From JADGGM01 sp035277485 (GTDB lineage: Bacteria > Gemmatimonadota > Gemmatimonadetes > Gemmatimonadales > Gemmatimonadaceae): a stretch of DNA of 64,000 nucleotides. The notes below the pieces were generated by a model, which saw only the letters and a list, made by a program, of their open reading frames with translations, ran no database searches and had not been told where the DNA came from. A program made the translations under genes and the position numbers. Within the stretch, counting starts at the first letter, position 1, and each line of letters starts with the position of its first letter. Location of the stretch: NCBI GenBank assembly GCA_035277485.1, contig DATEKK010000134.1:1-64000 (forward strand), in the 5' to 3' direction. Shown in pieces: positions 15,963 through 24,179 of the stretch.

Positions 15963-17300
15963 GTGCGTGTGGCATTCCGTGGCCGCGCGCACGACCGGGT
16001 TCTTGCGCAGGCGCGCGCCGCCGAGCGCGGGGCGCGTGCGGGGCCGGGCGTCAGCCGTTGGGTGCGAGAGCTCGGCCCGGGGTTGATCACCGGCGCGGCC
16101 GACGACGATCCCTCGGGCATTGCGACATACTCGCAAGCCGGCGCCGCATTCGGCTACGGCTTGCTCTGGACGGCGATCCTCTGCATGCCGCTCATGGCGG
16201 CGGTGCAGACGATGTGCGCGCGTGTCGGCGTCGTGGCCGAGAGCGGATTGGCGAACGTGCTGCGCGTGCACTACTCGCGCTGGCTCTTGTGGCTCGTGTG
16301 TTTGCTGCTGTTCGCCGGCAATACCATCAACATCGCAGCGGATCTGGGCGGCATGGGCGCGTCGGCGGAGCTGCTCACGGGCGTGAACGCGCTCTGGTTC
16401 GTCCCCCTCTTCACGATGCTCATTCTCGCGCTGCTCGTGTTCGCGTCGTACGCGAGGATGACACGCATCTTCAAGTGGCTCACGCTGGTGTTGTTCGCGT
16501 ACGTGGCGGCCGCATTCTTCGCGCGCCCGCACTGGCGCGCCGTTGCGTCGGGCACCTTCCTTCCCCGCGTGACGCCGGGCCACGACTACCTGCTCATGAT
16601 CGTGGCGATCCTCGGCACCACGATCTCGCCGTACCTGTTCTTCTGGCAGGCCGCGCAGAACGCCGAGCAGGAGGAGCACGCGTCGCCTAACGGAAGACGG
16701 CGCCGGTCGCGGTGGGCCGTGCACCGGTCGCTCGCGGGCGCCACGCGCGACGTGCGGGCCGGGATGTTCGTATCGCAGGCCATCATGTACTTCATCATCC
16801 TCACCACCGGCGCGACGCTGCACGCGACGCACCCGGTGATCGAGACGGCGTCGGAGGCGGCGGCCGCGCTCCGGCCGCTCGCCGGCGCCGGCGCGACGGT
16901 GTTGTTCGCCGCCGGCGTCGTCGGCACGGGGTTGCTGGGCGTCCCCGTCCTGGCGGGATCCGCCGCCTATGCGTTAGGCGAAGCCGCGCTGTGGCGGACG
17001 GGCATGGACGAAACGCCGCGCAGCGCGGGACCGTTCTACGCGGTGATGGCGTCCGCGATGCTGTTGGGCATGGGGCTCGCGTTCGCGCACCTCAACGCGA
17101 TGCGGCTCCTGGTGTGGTCGGCGGTGGTGAACGGCCTGCTCGCGCCGCCGCTCATCGTGGTCATCCTGATGATCTGCAACAACCGCGAGGTGATGCGCGA
17201 GCATCGCAACGGCTGGGGACTCAACGTGCTCGGCGGCATCATCGCGGTGCTGATGTCGGCGGCCGCGGTGGCGCTGGTGGTGTCGTGGGTCGGCGGCTAA
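15963..17300 (+). CDS. NRAMP-related divalent metal transporter
   Basis: About 445 aa with eleven hydrophobic helices. The first helix carries DDDPSGIATYSQAG, and the sixth GTTISPYLFFWQAAQ. In classical Mn/Fe NRAMP proteins these sites read DPGN and MPH. Here they are DPSG and SPY, the kind of replacement described for magnesium-transporting NRAMP-related proteins. I therefore expect a divalent cation but not necessarily Mn. Start uncertain: GTG 15963 is used because the frame from TTG 15915 overlaps the previous gene; GTG 15969 is also possible. A long inverted repeat begins 12 nt after the stop. Confidence 0.75.
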   Translation: MRVAFRGRAHDRVLAQARAAERGARAGPGVSRWVRELGPGLITGAADDDPSGIATYSQAGAAFGYGLLWTAILCMPLMAAVQTMCARVGVVAESGLANVLRVHYSRWLLWLVCLLLFAGNTINIAADLGGMGASAELLTGVNALWFVPLFTMLILALLVFASYARMTRIFKWLTLVLFAYVAAAFFARPHWRAVASGTFLPRVTPGHDYLLMIVAILGTTISPYLFFWQAAQNAEQEEHASPNGRRRRSRWAVHRSLAGATRDVRAGMFVSQAIMYFIILTTGATLHATHPVIETASEAAAALRPLAGAGATVLFAAGVVGTGLLGVPVLAGSAAYALGEAALWRTGMDETPRSAGPFYAVMASAMLLGMGLAFAHLNAMRLLVWSAVVNGLLAPPLIVVILMICNNREVMREHRNGWGLNVLGGIIAVLMSAAAVALVVSWVGG

Positions 17301-17312
17301 CGATGCCTAACA

Positions 17313-17564
17313 GGGAAGAGGGAAGCGCTCGCTGTCGCTCGCTGGGGGAAGCGCTGCGCTGGGGGAAGCGGCGGCGACGCCGCCTGAGGGAATGGAAGGA
17401 CATCTGTCGCCACTGGGTGGAGAGTGCCGCATCGCGCGGCCTCGCGCACGGCACTTCGCTCCCGCAGACCATCGATGTTGTTCCATTCCCCCAGGCGGCG
17501 TCGCCGCCGCTTCCCCAGCGCAGCGCTTCCCCCAGCGAGCGACAGCGAGCGCTTCCCTCTTCCC
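17313..17564. repeat. Long near-perfect inverted repeat, about 84-nt arms
   Basis: Left arm 17313-17397 and right arm 17481-17564 are reverse complements except for one G insertion and one A/G change. The arms start GGGAAGAGGGAAGCGCTCGC and are built of smaller units: GGGGGAAGCG twice, and the self-complementary GGCGGCGACGCCGCC. The 83-nt centre holds a further short hairpin (AGTGCCG/CGGCACT at about 17422-17457). It lies between the 3' ends of the NRAMP gene and a convergent lipoprotein gene. No transposase is present. It could be a non-autonomous mobile element, a REP-like repeat or a two-way terminator; an inverted-duplication assembly artefact should also be excluded. Confidence 0.8.
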
Positions 17565-17595
17565 TTCTCCAGATGCCGAGACGGATTCACGACGC

Positions 17596-18030
17596 TCAAT
17601 GCAGCGACGTGACGTCGATGATCCCCGACGGATGCCCCATCCCGTAGCGGATCGTTGCGTCGCCGACGTCGAGGAACCGGATCTCCTGGATCTCGTGCAC
17701 CCGAATCTGCCGAAGCGTGGCGAAGGGACCATAGTACATCCCGTCGATGAACACTTCGGGTTGGTCGGGTGTGTCGAGCAGGATGCTCGTTGGACCGCGA
17801 TTCTTGAGGAGCGATGGGCGCAGCAGCGCAATCGCAGTGTACGCGTCACGGTCATCGACCGTCCGCAATTCCTTGGACGTAATCGGACCCGTTTCGTTGG
17901 GTCGCGCGACCAAACCGGACGTCGCCTCGTGATGCGCGCAGCCGGCGCTCACCGTTAGGCATGTGCACGCCAGCGCGGCGATCGACGCGCGACGCAGTGC
18001 ATCCCGCACTCCACACCCGGGCGTAGACAT
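17596..18030 (-). CDS. Small TonB-plug-like lipoprotein
   Basis: 144 aa. The signal peptide ends in VSAGCAHH, a lipobox. The C-terminal half reads PEVFIDGMYYGPFATLRQI, EIQEIRFLDVGDATIRYGMG and GIIDVTS, which copies the last part of the TonB-receptor plug fold (a named product, its relation, then DAxxRYGxGH-GGVIxV). Such free-standing plug-like proteins recur in Gemmatimonadota; their job is unknown. GGGAG before ATG 18030 favours that start over the one 30 nt upstream. It lies downstream of the SusC/SusD genes but is separated by a strong hairpin (18113-18141). Confidence 0.6.
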   Translation of the reverse strand: MSTPGCGVRDALRRASIAALACTCLTVSAGCAHHEATSGLVARPNETGPITSKELRTVDDRDAYTAIALLRPSLLKNRGPTSILLDTPDQPEVFIDGMYYGPFATLRQIRVHEIQEIRFLDVGDATIRYGMGHPSGIIDVTSLH

Positions 18031-18112
18031 TGGGACTCCCAGCGGGCTCCAGCATGACAATGTGGTCCAAAGCTGCCGGACGCAACCTCGTGGCCCAACG
18101 GGGCAAAACGAA

Positions 18113-18141
18113 GCAGCCCCGGCAAGAGTCGCCGGGGCTGC
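18113..18141 (-). terminator. Rho-independent terminator after the susD-like gene
   Basis: GCAGCCCCGGC and GCCGGGGCTGC form a perfect 11-bp stem with a 7-nt loop. On the minus strand the stem is followed by TTCGTTTTGC, a weak T-rich tract. It lies 29 nt after the susD-like stop codon and before the next minus-strand gene. Confidence 0.65.
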
Positions 18142-18169
18142 CGCATGTTTGCTGGTGCCTAAATCAAGA

Positions 18170-19576
18170 TCATGAACCCGAGCACGTCGGCGTCAGGTTG
18201 CCGCCGCGAGCGTCGAATTCTCCCTGTGGGAGCGGAGCGTTCTCCAGTGGCGGATTCCCATTCTCTGTCCCGATTCCCACCGGCGGGTTGCTGCCGTTCA
18301 ACTTGCCGAACAGGCGCGCATCCAACCACCGATCCCCGCTCTGCCACAGCAGCGAGAACCGCTTCTCGTAGAGAATCTGATTGAGAATGTCGGATGCCGA
18401 GCTCAGCGATTTGGCCGCCAGGCCGCCATCGTTAGTCCGAACGAAGTTGGCCAGCGCCAGGGCCGCCGGGAGATTCCCCTGCCCCCAATCGATTTCCGCC
18501 TTGAGCAGGATCAACTCCTTGTTGAGCAGGAGCGGCGTGGTGCTCGTGGGCGACAGATACAGATCGAACGTGATATTCGACGATACGCCCGCAACGGTGA
18601 TCGTGCTCGTCGGCACGACATCGCGCACCACGCGCTGGTCGCCCGGATCGGATTCCGTCAACACGCGCGGATTGGCGCGCGTCGTGGTGCTCGACGGATC
18701 CCCGAACAAACCGTTCGTCGCGTCGCCCGTGTTGGTCGTGTAGACGTACACCGGACCGAGGTTCAGGTTGAGCGCGTTCGTCGTATCGACGAATGACGAG
18801 TCGAGATCGCCGGCGGCCGCCGTGAGCGCGGCCTGGTCGATCGTCCCGCTCGCCGCAAAATCGCGGTACGCAAGGTACACGTTCACCTTCGCCGCGAGCG
18901 CCCGGTTGAACTTGTCGAACGTTCCCGGTTGGTCGAAGCCCGCGAAACCCGACGGCAGCGAGAACGGGAACGGCGTGTTGACGCCGGCCACCAGTTCAGC
19001 GTGCGCCGAGTCGAGCAGCGCCACGATGAAGCGCAGTGCATCGGGTTTGCAGACGATCGCTGCCGGCGGATCCGTCGGCGGAACATCCACCGCGATCGGG
19101 ATACCGGCCGTGTCGCGCGTCTCGATCGCCCGCAGGTACAACAGTGCTTTCATCGTGCGCAGGTAGCCCTGCGAGGAGTTGATCTCATCGCTCGTTAGGA
19201 CGCCGGCCGATGGATCGACCACGGCGATGCCGTCGATGCCGATGTTCGCCAGCCGGATTCCATCGTATGGCCAAATCGCCGTACCGAGGAAGCCGCTCGG
19301 ATCGACCTTCGTTCCGAGCAACTGTGTGACGAACCGCGGTTCGGACGTGGTGAGTATATAGGCGTCGCGTCCGATGATTTCGTTGATCGTGATTTCGCCC
19401 TCGTTGTTCGACCTATCTCGGCTCATCACGCCCACGGCGAGGGCCGCGACCTGCGCCCTCGACGTGATCTTGGAGAAACTGCTGACACTTGCATTGTTCA
19501 GGTCGGGGCGATTGACGTCGGTACACGCCGCGACCGCGAACGCGCAGACTGCCAGCGCGACATGGCGGAGTTGCAT
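18170..19576 (-). CDS. SusD/RagB family outer-membrane nutrient-binding lipoprotein
   Basis: 468 aa. The signal peptide ends VAACTDVN (lipobox). The helical SusD pattern is visible, including the early NDPSAGVLTSDEINSSQGYL-like region with LRTMKALLYLRAIE and the C-terminal LYEKRFSLLWQSGDRWLDAR signature. It binds substrate on the cell surface and docks on the SusC channel. AGGAG lies just before ATG 19576, so I prefer that over the start 54 nt upstream. It is 53 nt downstream of the SusC gene in the same operon. The substrate cannot be told: no glycosidase or protease is adjacent. Confidence 0.85.
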   Translation of the reverse strand: MQLRHVALAVCAFAVAACTDVNRPDLNNASVSSFSKITSRAQVAALAVGVMSRDRSNNEGEITINEIIGRDAYILTTSEPRFVTQLLGTKVDPSGFLGTAIWPYDGIRLANIGIDGIAVVDPSAGVLTSDEINSSQGYLRTMKALLYLRAIETRDTAGIPIAVDVPPTDPPAAIVCKPDALRFIVALLDSAHAELVAGVNTPFPFSLPSGFAGFDQPGTFDKFNRALAAKVNVYLAYRDFAASGTIDQAALTAAAGDLDSSFVDTTNALNLNLGPVYVYTTNTGDATNGLFGDPSSTTTRANPRVLTESDPGDQRVVRDVVPTSTITVAGVSSNITFDLYLSPTSTTPLLLNKELILLKAEIDWGQGNLPAALALANFVRTNDGGLAAKSLSSASDILNQILYEKRFSLLWQSGDRWLDARLFGKLNGSNPPVGIGTENGNPPLENAPLPQGEFDARGGNLTPTCSGS

Positions 19577-19629
19577 AACTCTCCTGCTGCGCGAGAGGAA
19601 AGCCGCTGGGGTGAAGGATGATGTGCGCA

Positions 19630-22563
19630 TCAGAAGTCCACCCCCACCGTGAAGAAGAAGCTGCGAGAGGGGGGATACGGCGCGACATCCTGTCCGCGGT
19701 TGATGTTCTGGTTGCCGAAGTTGCTGACCTCGGGATCGAGGCCGCCGTACTTGGTCCAGGTGTAGAGGTTGCGACCGCTCGCCTCGAGACGAACCGAGGT
19801 CGCCGCGTCGCCGAACATGCTGTGCACGAGCGAGGGCGGCAACTCGTACGAGAGCGTGACTTCGCGCAGCTTCACGAACCCGGCGGGCTGGATGTAGCCC
19901 GTGATGCCGTTGATGAAGTCGCCGGCGCGGATCGCGGCCGCCGCGGTGTCTCCAGCGGTGCCGTTCAGGTCATACAACGCCTGCGTCAGGTTCACGGCAT
20001 TGCCGCCGTGGTGCCAGTCGACCAGCCCGTAGAGATGCACCGGGCCGACGGCGAAATCGCTCGAGAAGGTCATGATGTACTTCGGTAACGCATCGCCCAT
20101 CTGGATCAGATTGCCGTTTGCATCCAGACCGACGAGCTGCGACGGCGAGCGACCCTCCTGGATGAAGCCTTCGCCGAAGATGGCGGCGAATGCGTTAGGC
20201 GCCTCGAACGCGGGAACCGGGAGGTTGGTCACGGTGCCTTCGTTGCGGCTGAACGTCACGCGCGCGTTCCACGTGAAGTCCTTCATCTGCAGCGGGAAGC
20301 CGCTGATCGACACTTCCGCGCCACGGTTGCGAATCGACCCGCCGTTGAAAATGCGCGTCCCGAAACCGGTGCTCGGCGCCAACGCAGCCTGCAGGAGCAG
20401 GTCGGTGTTGTCCTTCTGGTAGCCGGTCAGCGAGAGCGACAGACGCGAGTTGAAGAGGCCGGCATCGACGCCGCCTTCGATTTCACGCTCACGCTCCGGG
20501 TGCAGATTGGGATCGGCAACCGTGCCGACCAACGCACCGGCGATCTGTCCATCGTTCGTGCCGCTGGAGATCGATGTGAATTTGTCGCCGTAATTCGGCT
20601 CGTTGCCCGTCTCGCCAAACGCCGCGCGAATCTTGAACTGATTGAACGCGCCGAACGTCGGCAGTTGGTACGAGGCCGCGAACTTCGGGAAGTAGTACAT
20701 GCGGTTCACGAACGCGTTGTTCGTGCTCCGCTGTCCCAGGAGTCCGGCGGACAGGTACAACTTCTGGTTCATGAGGAGCACTTCTTCCTGGCCGAACAAC
20801 GCCAGCGTGCGCGTCGACTGGCGATTCTCGAACACGTTCACCGCCGAGCCGCGGTCGATGTTCGCCTGCGAGCCGAGCAGGTTTTGCGTCACGACGTTGG
20901 TCGTGGTCAGGTCATCATAGCCGCGGCGGAAGCCGAGCGACGTCGTCGCCGAGAATCCGTTGTCGCCGTTCAGGTACTGGTGCTTGAGCGTGAGCGCGAT
21001 CGGCGCGCGCGTTTCGCCCGCGTTCTCTTGTGTGGCGGTGCCATCCAAACCGTCCGCGGGTTCCCAATAGAGCTGCGGCGGCGAATACAGATTCGAGTTG
21101 TAGGCGTAGTGGTCGATGCCTAAATCGAGGATGGCCTGCAAGCTCTGCGGGCCCGCCGTGAACACCGTGTACGTCGCATTCACGGAGCCGAGGAACCGGT
21201 ATACGTCTTCGGGCGTCCGCACCAGCGCGATCGTTTGCAGCGGGTTGCTTCCGTTAGACAGGAACGGATTGACCGGATAGACGCCGTTCACCGGGCGGAA
21301 GTCGAAGAACGTCGGCGTCGCCGAGAACACGATGTAGGGGCTGACGTTCACGTTGTCGTTGTTACTGATGCCGCGCTTCGTCAACGTGTGAATCAGGTTC
21401 GTGTTCACCTGCAGCTGCAGCTTCGATCCGAACATCTGCGTCAGGTTACCGCGCAACGACTGCTTGTCGTAGCCGGTGCCCTTCATGATGCCGTTGTCGT
21501 GCGATTCGAGTCCCGACACGAAGTACTGCGTGTTTTCGCTTCCACCGCTCACGCTCAAGTCCGTTTCGTACGAGAGGCTCTTGTCTCCATAGACTTCGTC
21601 CTGGAAGTCATGGAAGCCGCCGTTGTCCTGGAACCATTGTGTGAGCGTCGCGGTGTCGATCGCGCCGTTGACGAACGCTTCGGCCTCCGGGAGCGTGAAG
21701 CGGCGCAGCGGAATCGTGTGGGCGAGGCGGTTCGTGCCCAAGCGCTGCGTCACCGAGAAGTGTGGCTTGCCGGCTTGTCCGCGCTTGGTCGTGATCACGA
21801 CCACACCGTTAGCCGCCTCCGATCCGTAGATCGCGGCGGCGGACGGTCCCTTCAGGATTTCGATCGACGCGATGTCGGACGGATTCAGGTCGGCGATGCG
21901 GTTCACGCCGTTGTCCTGGTTCGACGAGCCCATGCCGCCAGCCGACTGCGTGAGGGCGTTCAAACCGTTGTTGATCGTGGTGTTCGAGATCGGCAGTCCG
22001 TCCACCACGTACAGGGGCTCGGAGTTGCCGAAAATCGACGTGACGCCGCGCATCTGGATCTGCATGCCGCCGCCGGGCGCCCCGGAGTTAGACGAGATCA
22101 TCGCACCGGCTACCTTACCGGTGAGCGCGTCGTCCAGCGTTTGCGCGTGCGTGTGTGTGAGGTCCTCGGCGCCGACCGTACCGACGTCGTTAGCCAGGTT
22201 CGCTTTCGAAACCTGAGTTGCCTGTCCGGTGATCACCATCTGGCTGAGCTGCAGGACGTCAGCCTTGAGTTGGATGGTGATTTCGTTTTGGTCCGCGGTG
22301 AGCGGGATGTCCTTGGCCGCGTAGCCGATGCGTCGTGCTTGGAGCGTGATCGCTCCGGCGGGCGCATTGTTGATGGTGAATTTGCCCGCGGCGTCCGTGT
22401 AGGCGCCGACAGGCGCGCCTTTCACGGCGACGCGCACGGAAAGAATCGGCGCGTTCGACTCGACGTCGACGACCGTTCCGTGGATGGTCCGCTGCGCGAA
22501 TGCGGCTGGGCTGCACAAGATTCCGAGCAGCGCCGCTGACATGAAGACACGACAGGTTCGCAC
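19630..22563 (-). CDS. SusC/RagA family TonB-linked outer-membrane protein
   Basis: 977 aa TonB-dependent channel. Order of parts: signal peptide ending near AFAQ, carboxypeptidase-regulatory-like domain (HGTVVDVESNAPILSVRVAV), plug with LYVVDGLPIS and IEILKGPSAAAIYGSEAANG, then a 22-strand barrel ending in SRSFFFTVGVDF with the C-terminal aromatic residue needed for barrel assembly. GTG 22563 is 4 nt after AGGAGG; ATG 22512 within the signal peptide is possible but less well placed. Energy for uptake comes from TonB/ExbBD encoded elsewhere. Partner of the SusD-like gene downstream. Confidence 0.9.
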   Translation of the reverse strand: MRTCRVFMSAALLGILCSPAAFAQRTIHGTVVDVESNAPILSVRVAVKGAPVGAYTDAAGKFTINNAPAGAITLQARRIGYAAKDIPLTADQNEITIQLKADVLQLSQMVITGQATQVSKANLANDVGTVGAEDLTHTHAQTLDDALTGKVAGAMISSNSGAPGGGMQIQMRGVTSIFGNSEPLYVVDGLPISNTTINNGLNALTQSAGGMGSSNQDNGVNRIADLNPSDIASIEILKGPSAAAIYGSEAANGVVVITTKRGQAGKPHFSVTQRLGTNRLAHTIPLRRFTLPEAEAFVNGAIDTATLTQWFQDNGGFHDFQDEVYGDKSLSYETDLSVSGGSENTQYFVSGLESHDNGIMKGTGYDKQSLRGNLTQMFGSKLQLQVNTNLIHTLTKRGISNNDNVNVSPYIVFSATPTFFDFRPVNGVYPVNPFLSNGSNPLQTIALVRTPEDVYRFLGSVNATYTVFTAGPQSLQAILDLGIDHYAYNSNLYSPPQLYWEPADGLDGTATQENAGETRAPIALTLKHQYLNGDNGFSATTSLGFRRGYDDLTTTNVVTQNLLGSQANIDRGSAVNVFENRQSTRTLALFGQEEVLLMNQKLYLSAGLLGQRSTNNAFVNRMYYFPKFAASYQLPTFGAFNQFKIRAAFGETGNEPNYGDKFTSISSGTNDGQIAGALVGTVADPNLHPEREREIEGGVDAGLFNSRLSLSLTGYQKDNTDLLLQAALAPSTGFGTRIFNGGSIRNRGAEVSISGFPLQMKDFTWNARVTFSRNEGTVTNLPVPAFEAPNAFAAIFGEGFIQEGRSPSQLVGLDANGNLIQMGDALPKYIMTFSSDFAVGPVHLYGLVDWHHGGNAVNLTQALYDLNGTAGDTAAAAIRAGDFINGITGYIQPAGFVKLREVTLSYELPPSLVHSMFGDAATSVRLEASGRNLYTWTKYGGLDPEVSNFGNQNINRGQDVAPYPPSRSFFFTVGVDF

Positions 22564-22636
22564 GTAACCTCCTGCATGCGGGAGAGAGGACAAAGAGAGC
22601 CTACATCGTCTCCCAGCGAGTAGGCCCGAAAAGGCG

Positions 22637-22665
22637 ACGTTAAAGTCATGTCACCACTTCGTCAA
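22637..22665 (-). promoter_or_regulatory. Candidate promoter of the susC-susD operon
   Basis: On the minus strand TTGACG (22665-22660) is followed after 17 nt by TAACGT. The -35 box is one base from consensus, the -10 is weak. About 70 nt of leader follow to the GTG start and contain a GCCTAC/GTAGGC pair (22599-22624) that could pair. Confidence 0.3.
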
Positions 22666-22775
22666 CTCTCGCCGATCTCAGCAGGAGCTATTGTCACGCG
22701 CGAACATGCGCCCGGCTCTCTGTGCGAGAACCGGACGTCGTCAGCGAAACGCAAAGCATTCGTGGCGCGCGAATG

Positions 22776-23978
22776 TCAGAGCGAGAGCAGGTACTGCACG
22801 AGGTCCGCCTTCTGCTGATCGCTGAGGCTGAGTCCTTTCGCGGAATCGTACCGGTTGACGACATCGAGTAGTGTGGCCGCGCTGCCGTCGTGAAAATACG
22901 GTGGATGCTGCCACACGCCGCGGAGCGGCGACGTGCGCCACATCTTGGTGGCGCTCCGCAAAGCATACATGGGATCGGTGGGAATCTCCGAGGGCGCGTG
23001 CAAGCGCTCGTTCGCATCGGTGAACGTCGGTCCGGCGTGACACGTCGCGCACTTTCCCTGGCCGTTGAAGATCAGTTTCCCGCGGGCGGCCGCGGCCGCA
23101 TCGAAGCTGCCGGCCGGCGGCGCAGGCGCCGCAAGGCTGAGCTCGTACGCTTGCAGCGCCGGCAGTTTGGGCGCGACCGAGTCGGGCGACTGCATGATGT
23201 TTAGCCCCAAGCGCGGGTCCGAGAACGAGCCCAGGCCGTGCATCTGGGTGACGGCGACGTATTGGTTCCAATAGGCGACTTGTTGGCCATCGCCCGTGAA
23301 CGTCTCGCCGTGAATGCCGGCCAGTCCGTACGCCGGCGGAATCACGGTCGGCCCGTTCTGGCCGTCGAAGTTGAACCGCGGGTCGTACTTGCCCGCGCCC
23401 CACGAGTTGTACACGGCCTTCTGCGCCGCCGTGAGCGCGGGCGACAACGCGATGATCGCGCCGGGATTGAGATCACGGTTAGGCCAACCGTCGAGACGCG
23501 AGCCGATGCCCGGCGCGATGCGGTTGTCCACGGTCGAATGACAGAGCGCGCAGGTGATGCCGACCTTCGTGATGTTGTTGTTGGAATCGACGGTTGCTTT
23601 GACGCCGACGACGGCGCCTAACTTGAGCAGCAGCACCGTCGTGGCCGGACTGTGCAGATCCACCTGGCCCGCCTGAATCGCCTGCAGCACCGCCGCCGGC
23701 AACGTGTCCGCATCCACCTTGAGCCCGACGGCCAGCGCGGTGGCCGGATCGACGTTGTTCTGGATGACGGTGTTCATGTGCAGCGTGTCGGTCCAGAATT
23801 TTTCGTCGCCGTACGTATCGAACCGGAAAATCTGCTTGCCCGACGCGATCACCTCGGGCGACGGCCGTGTGGGCGAGCTCTCGCCGCAGGCCAAGGGAGC
23901 GAGAATCGTCGCCGCAACGAACCCTAAGCGAACGGCCAGCCGAACGCCGGGCGGCACGGCCCCGGAGATTGTACGCAT
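22776..23978 (-). CDS. Di-haem cytochrome c peroxidase-like lipoprotein
   Basis: 400 aa with two haem c sites, CALCH and CATCH, and the family C-terminus TSPLRGVWQHPPYFHDGSAA followed by TLLDVVNRYD, as in bacterial di-haem peroxidases and MauG relatives. The signal peptide ends in LAPLACGE (lipobox), so it is membrane-attached in the periplasm. Compared with classical peroxidases there is an extra region before the first haem (residues about 40-145). It may reduce peroxide or oxidise a small molecule. It lies upstream of susC on the same strand, 212 nt away, and has its own probable operator at 24038-24061. Confidence 0.78.
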   Translation of the reverse strand: MRTISGAVPPGVRLAVRLGFVAATILAPLACGESSPTRPSPEVIASGKQIFRFDTYGDEKFWTDTLHMNTVIQNNVDPATALAVGLKVDADTLPAAVLQAIQAGQVDLHSPATTVLLLKLGAVVGVKATVDSNNNITKVGITCALCHSTVDNRIAPGIGSRLDGWPNRDLNPGAIIALSPALTAAQKAVYNSWGAGKYDPRFNFDGQNGPTVIPPAYGLAGIHGETFTGDGQQVAYWNQYVAVTQMHGLGSFSDPRLGLNIMQSPDSVAPKLPALQAYELSLAAPAPPAGSFDAAAAARGKLIFNGQGKCATCHAGPTFTDANERLHAPSEIPTDPMYALRSATKMWRTSPLRGVWQHPPYFHDGSAATLLDVVNRYDSAKGLSLSDQQKADLVQYLLSL

Positions 23979-24037
23979 GAGTCACCCCGCAGAATCGAGA
24001 GACACCGGCCACACACGAACACATAACGCGATGCAGC

Positions 24038-24061
24038 GTTGTGAATTAGAGAATTCACAAC
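24038..24061. promoter_or_regulatory. Perfect inverted repeat upstream of the di-haem cytochrome gene
   Basis: GTTGTGAATT-AGAG-AATTCACAAC: two perfect 10-nt arms and a 4-nt centre in an unusually AT-rich spot, 59 nt upstream of the ATG at 23978. The half-site TGTGA resembles Crp/Fnr half-sites, but the spacing between halves (10 nt) is wrong for that family. It is better read as an operator for an unidentified dimeric regulator. Confidence 0.5.
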
Positions 24062-24110
24062 AAAATCATTGAGTTATTGTGTATGAGCCGGCGGCCTGCG
24101 GCAACCGATA

Positions 24111-24132
24111 CGGGGCGAATAGCCTCGCCCCG
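24111..24132 (-). terminator. Hairpin after the aminotransferase gene
   Basis: CGGGGCGA-ATAGCC-TCGCCCCG, a perfect 8-bp stem extended by CGAT/ATCG with one bulged base. It lies 47 nt beyond the stop of the minus-strand aminotransferase. No T run follows, so it is only a possible terminator. Confidence 0.4.
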
Positions 24133-24179
24133 ATCGTACAACGCCTCGATTGTGGGGTGAAATCAGCGCGATCGCGAAC

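Noticed and set aside
24038..24061. Crp/Fnr binding site
   Set aside because: Half-site TGTGA fits, but the gap of 10 nt between halves does not match the 6-nt gap of Crp or the 4-nt gap of Fnr.
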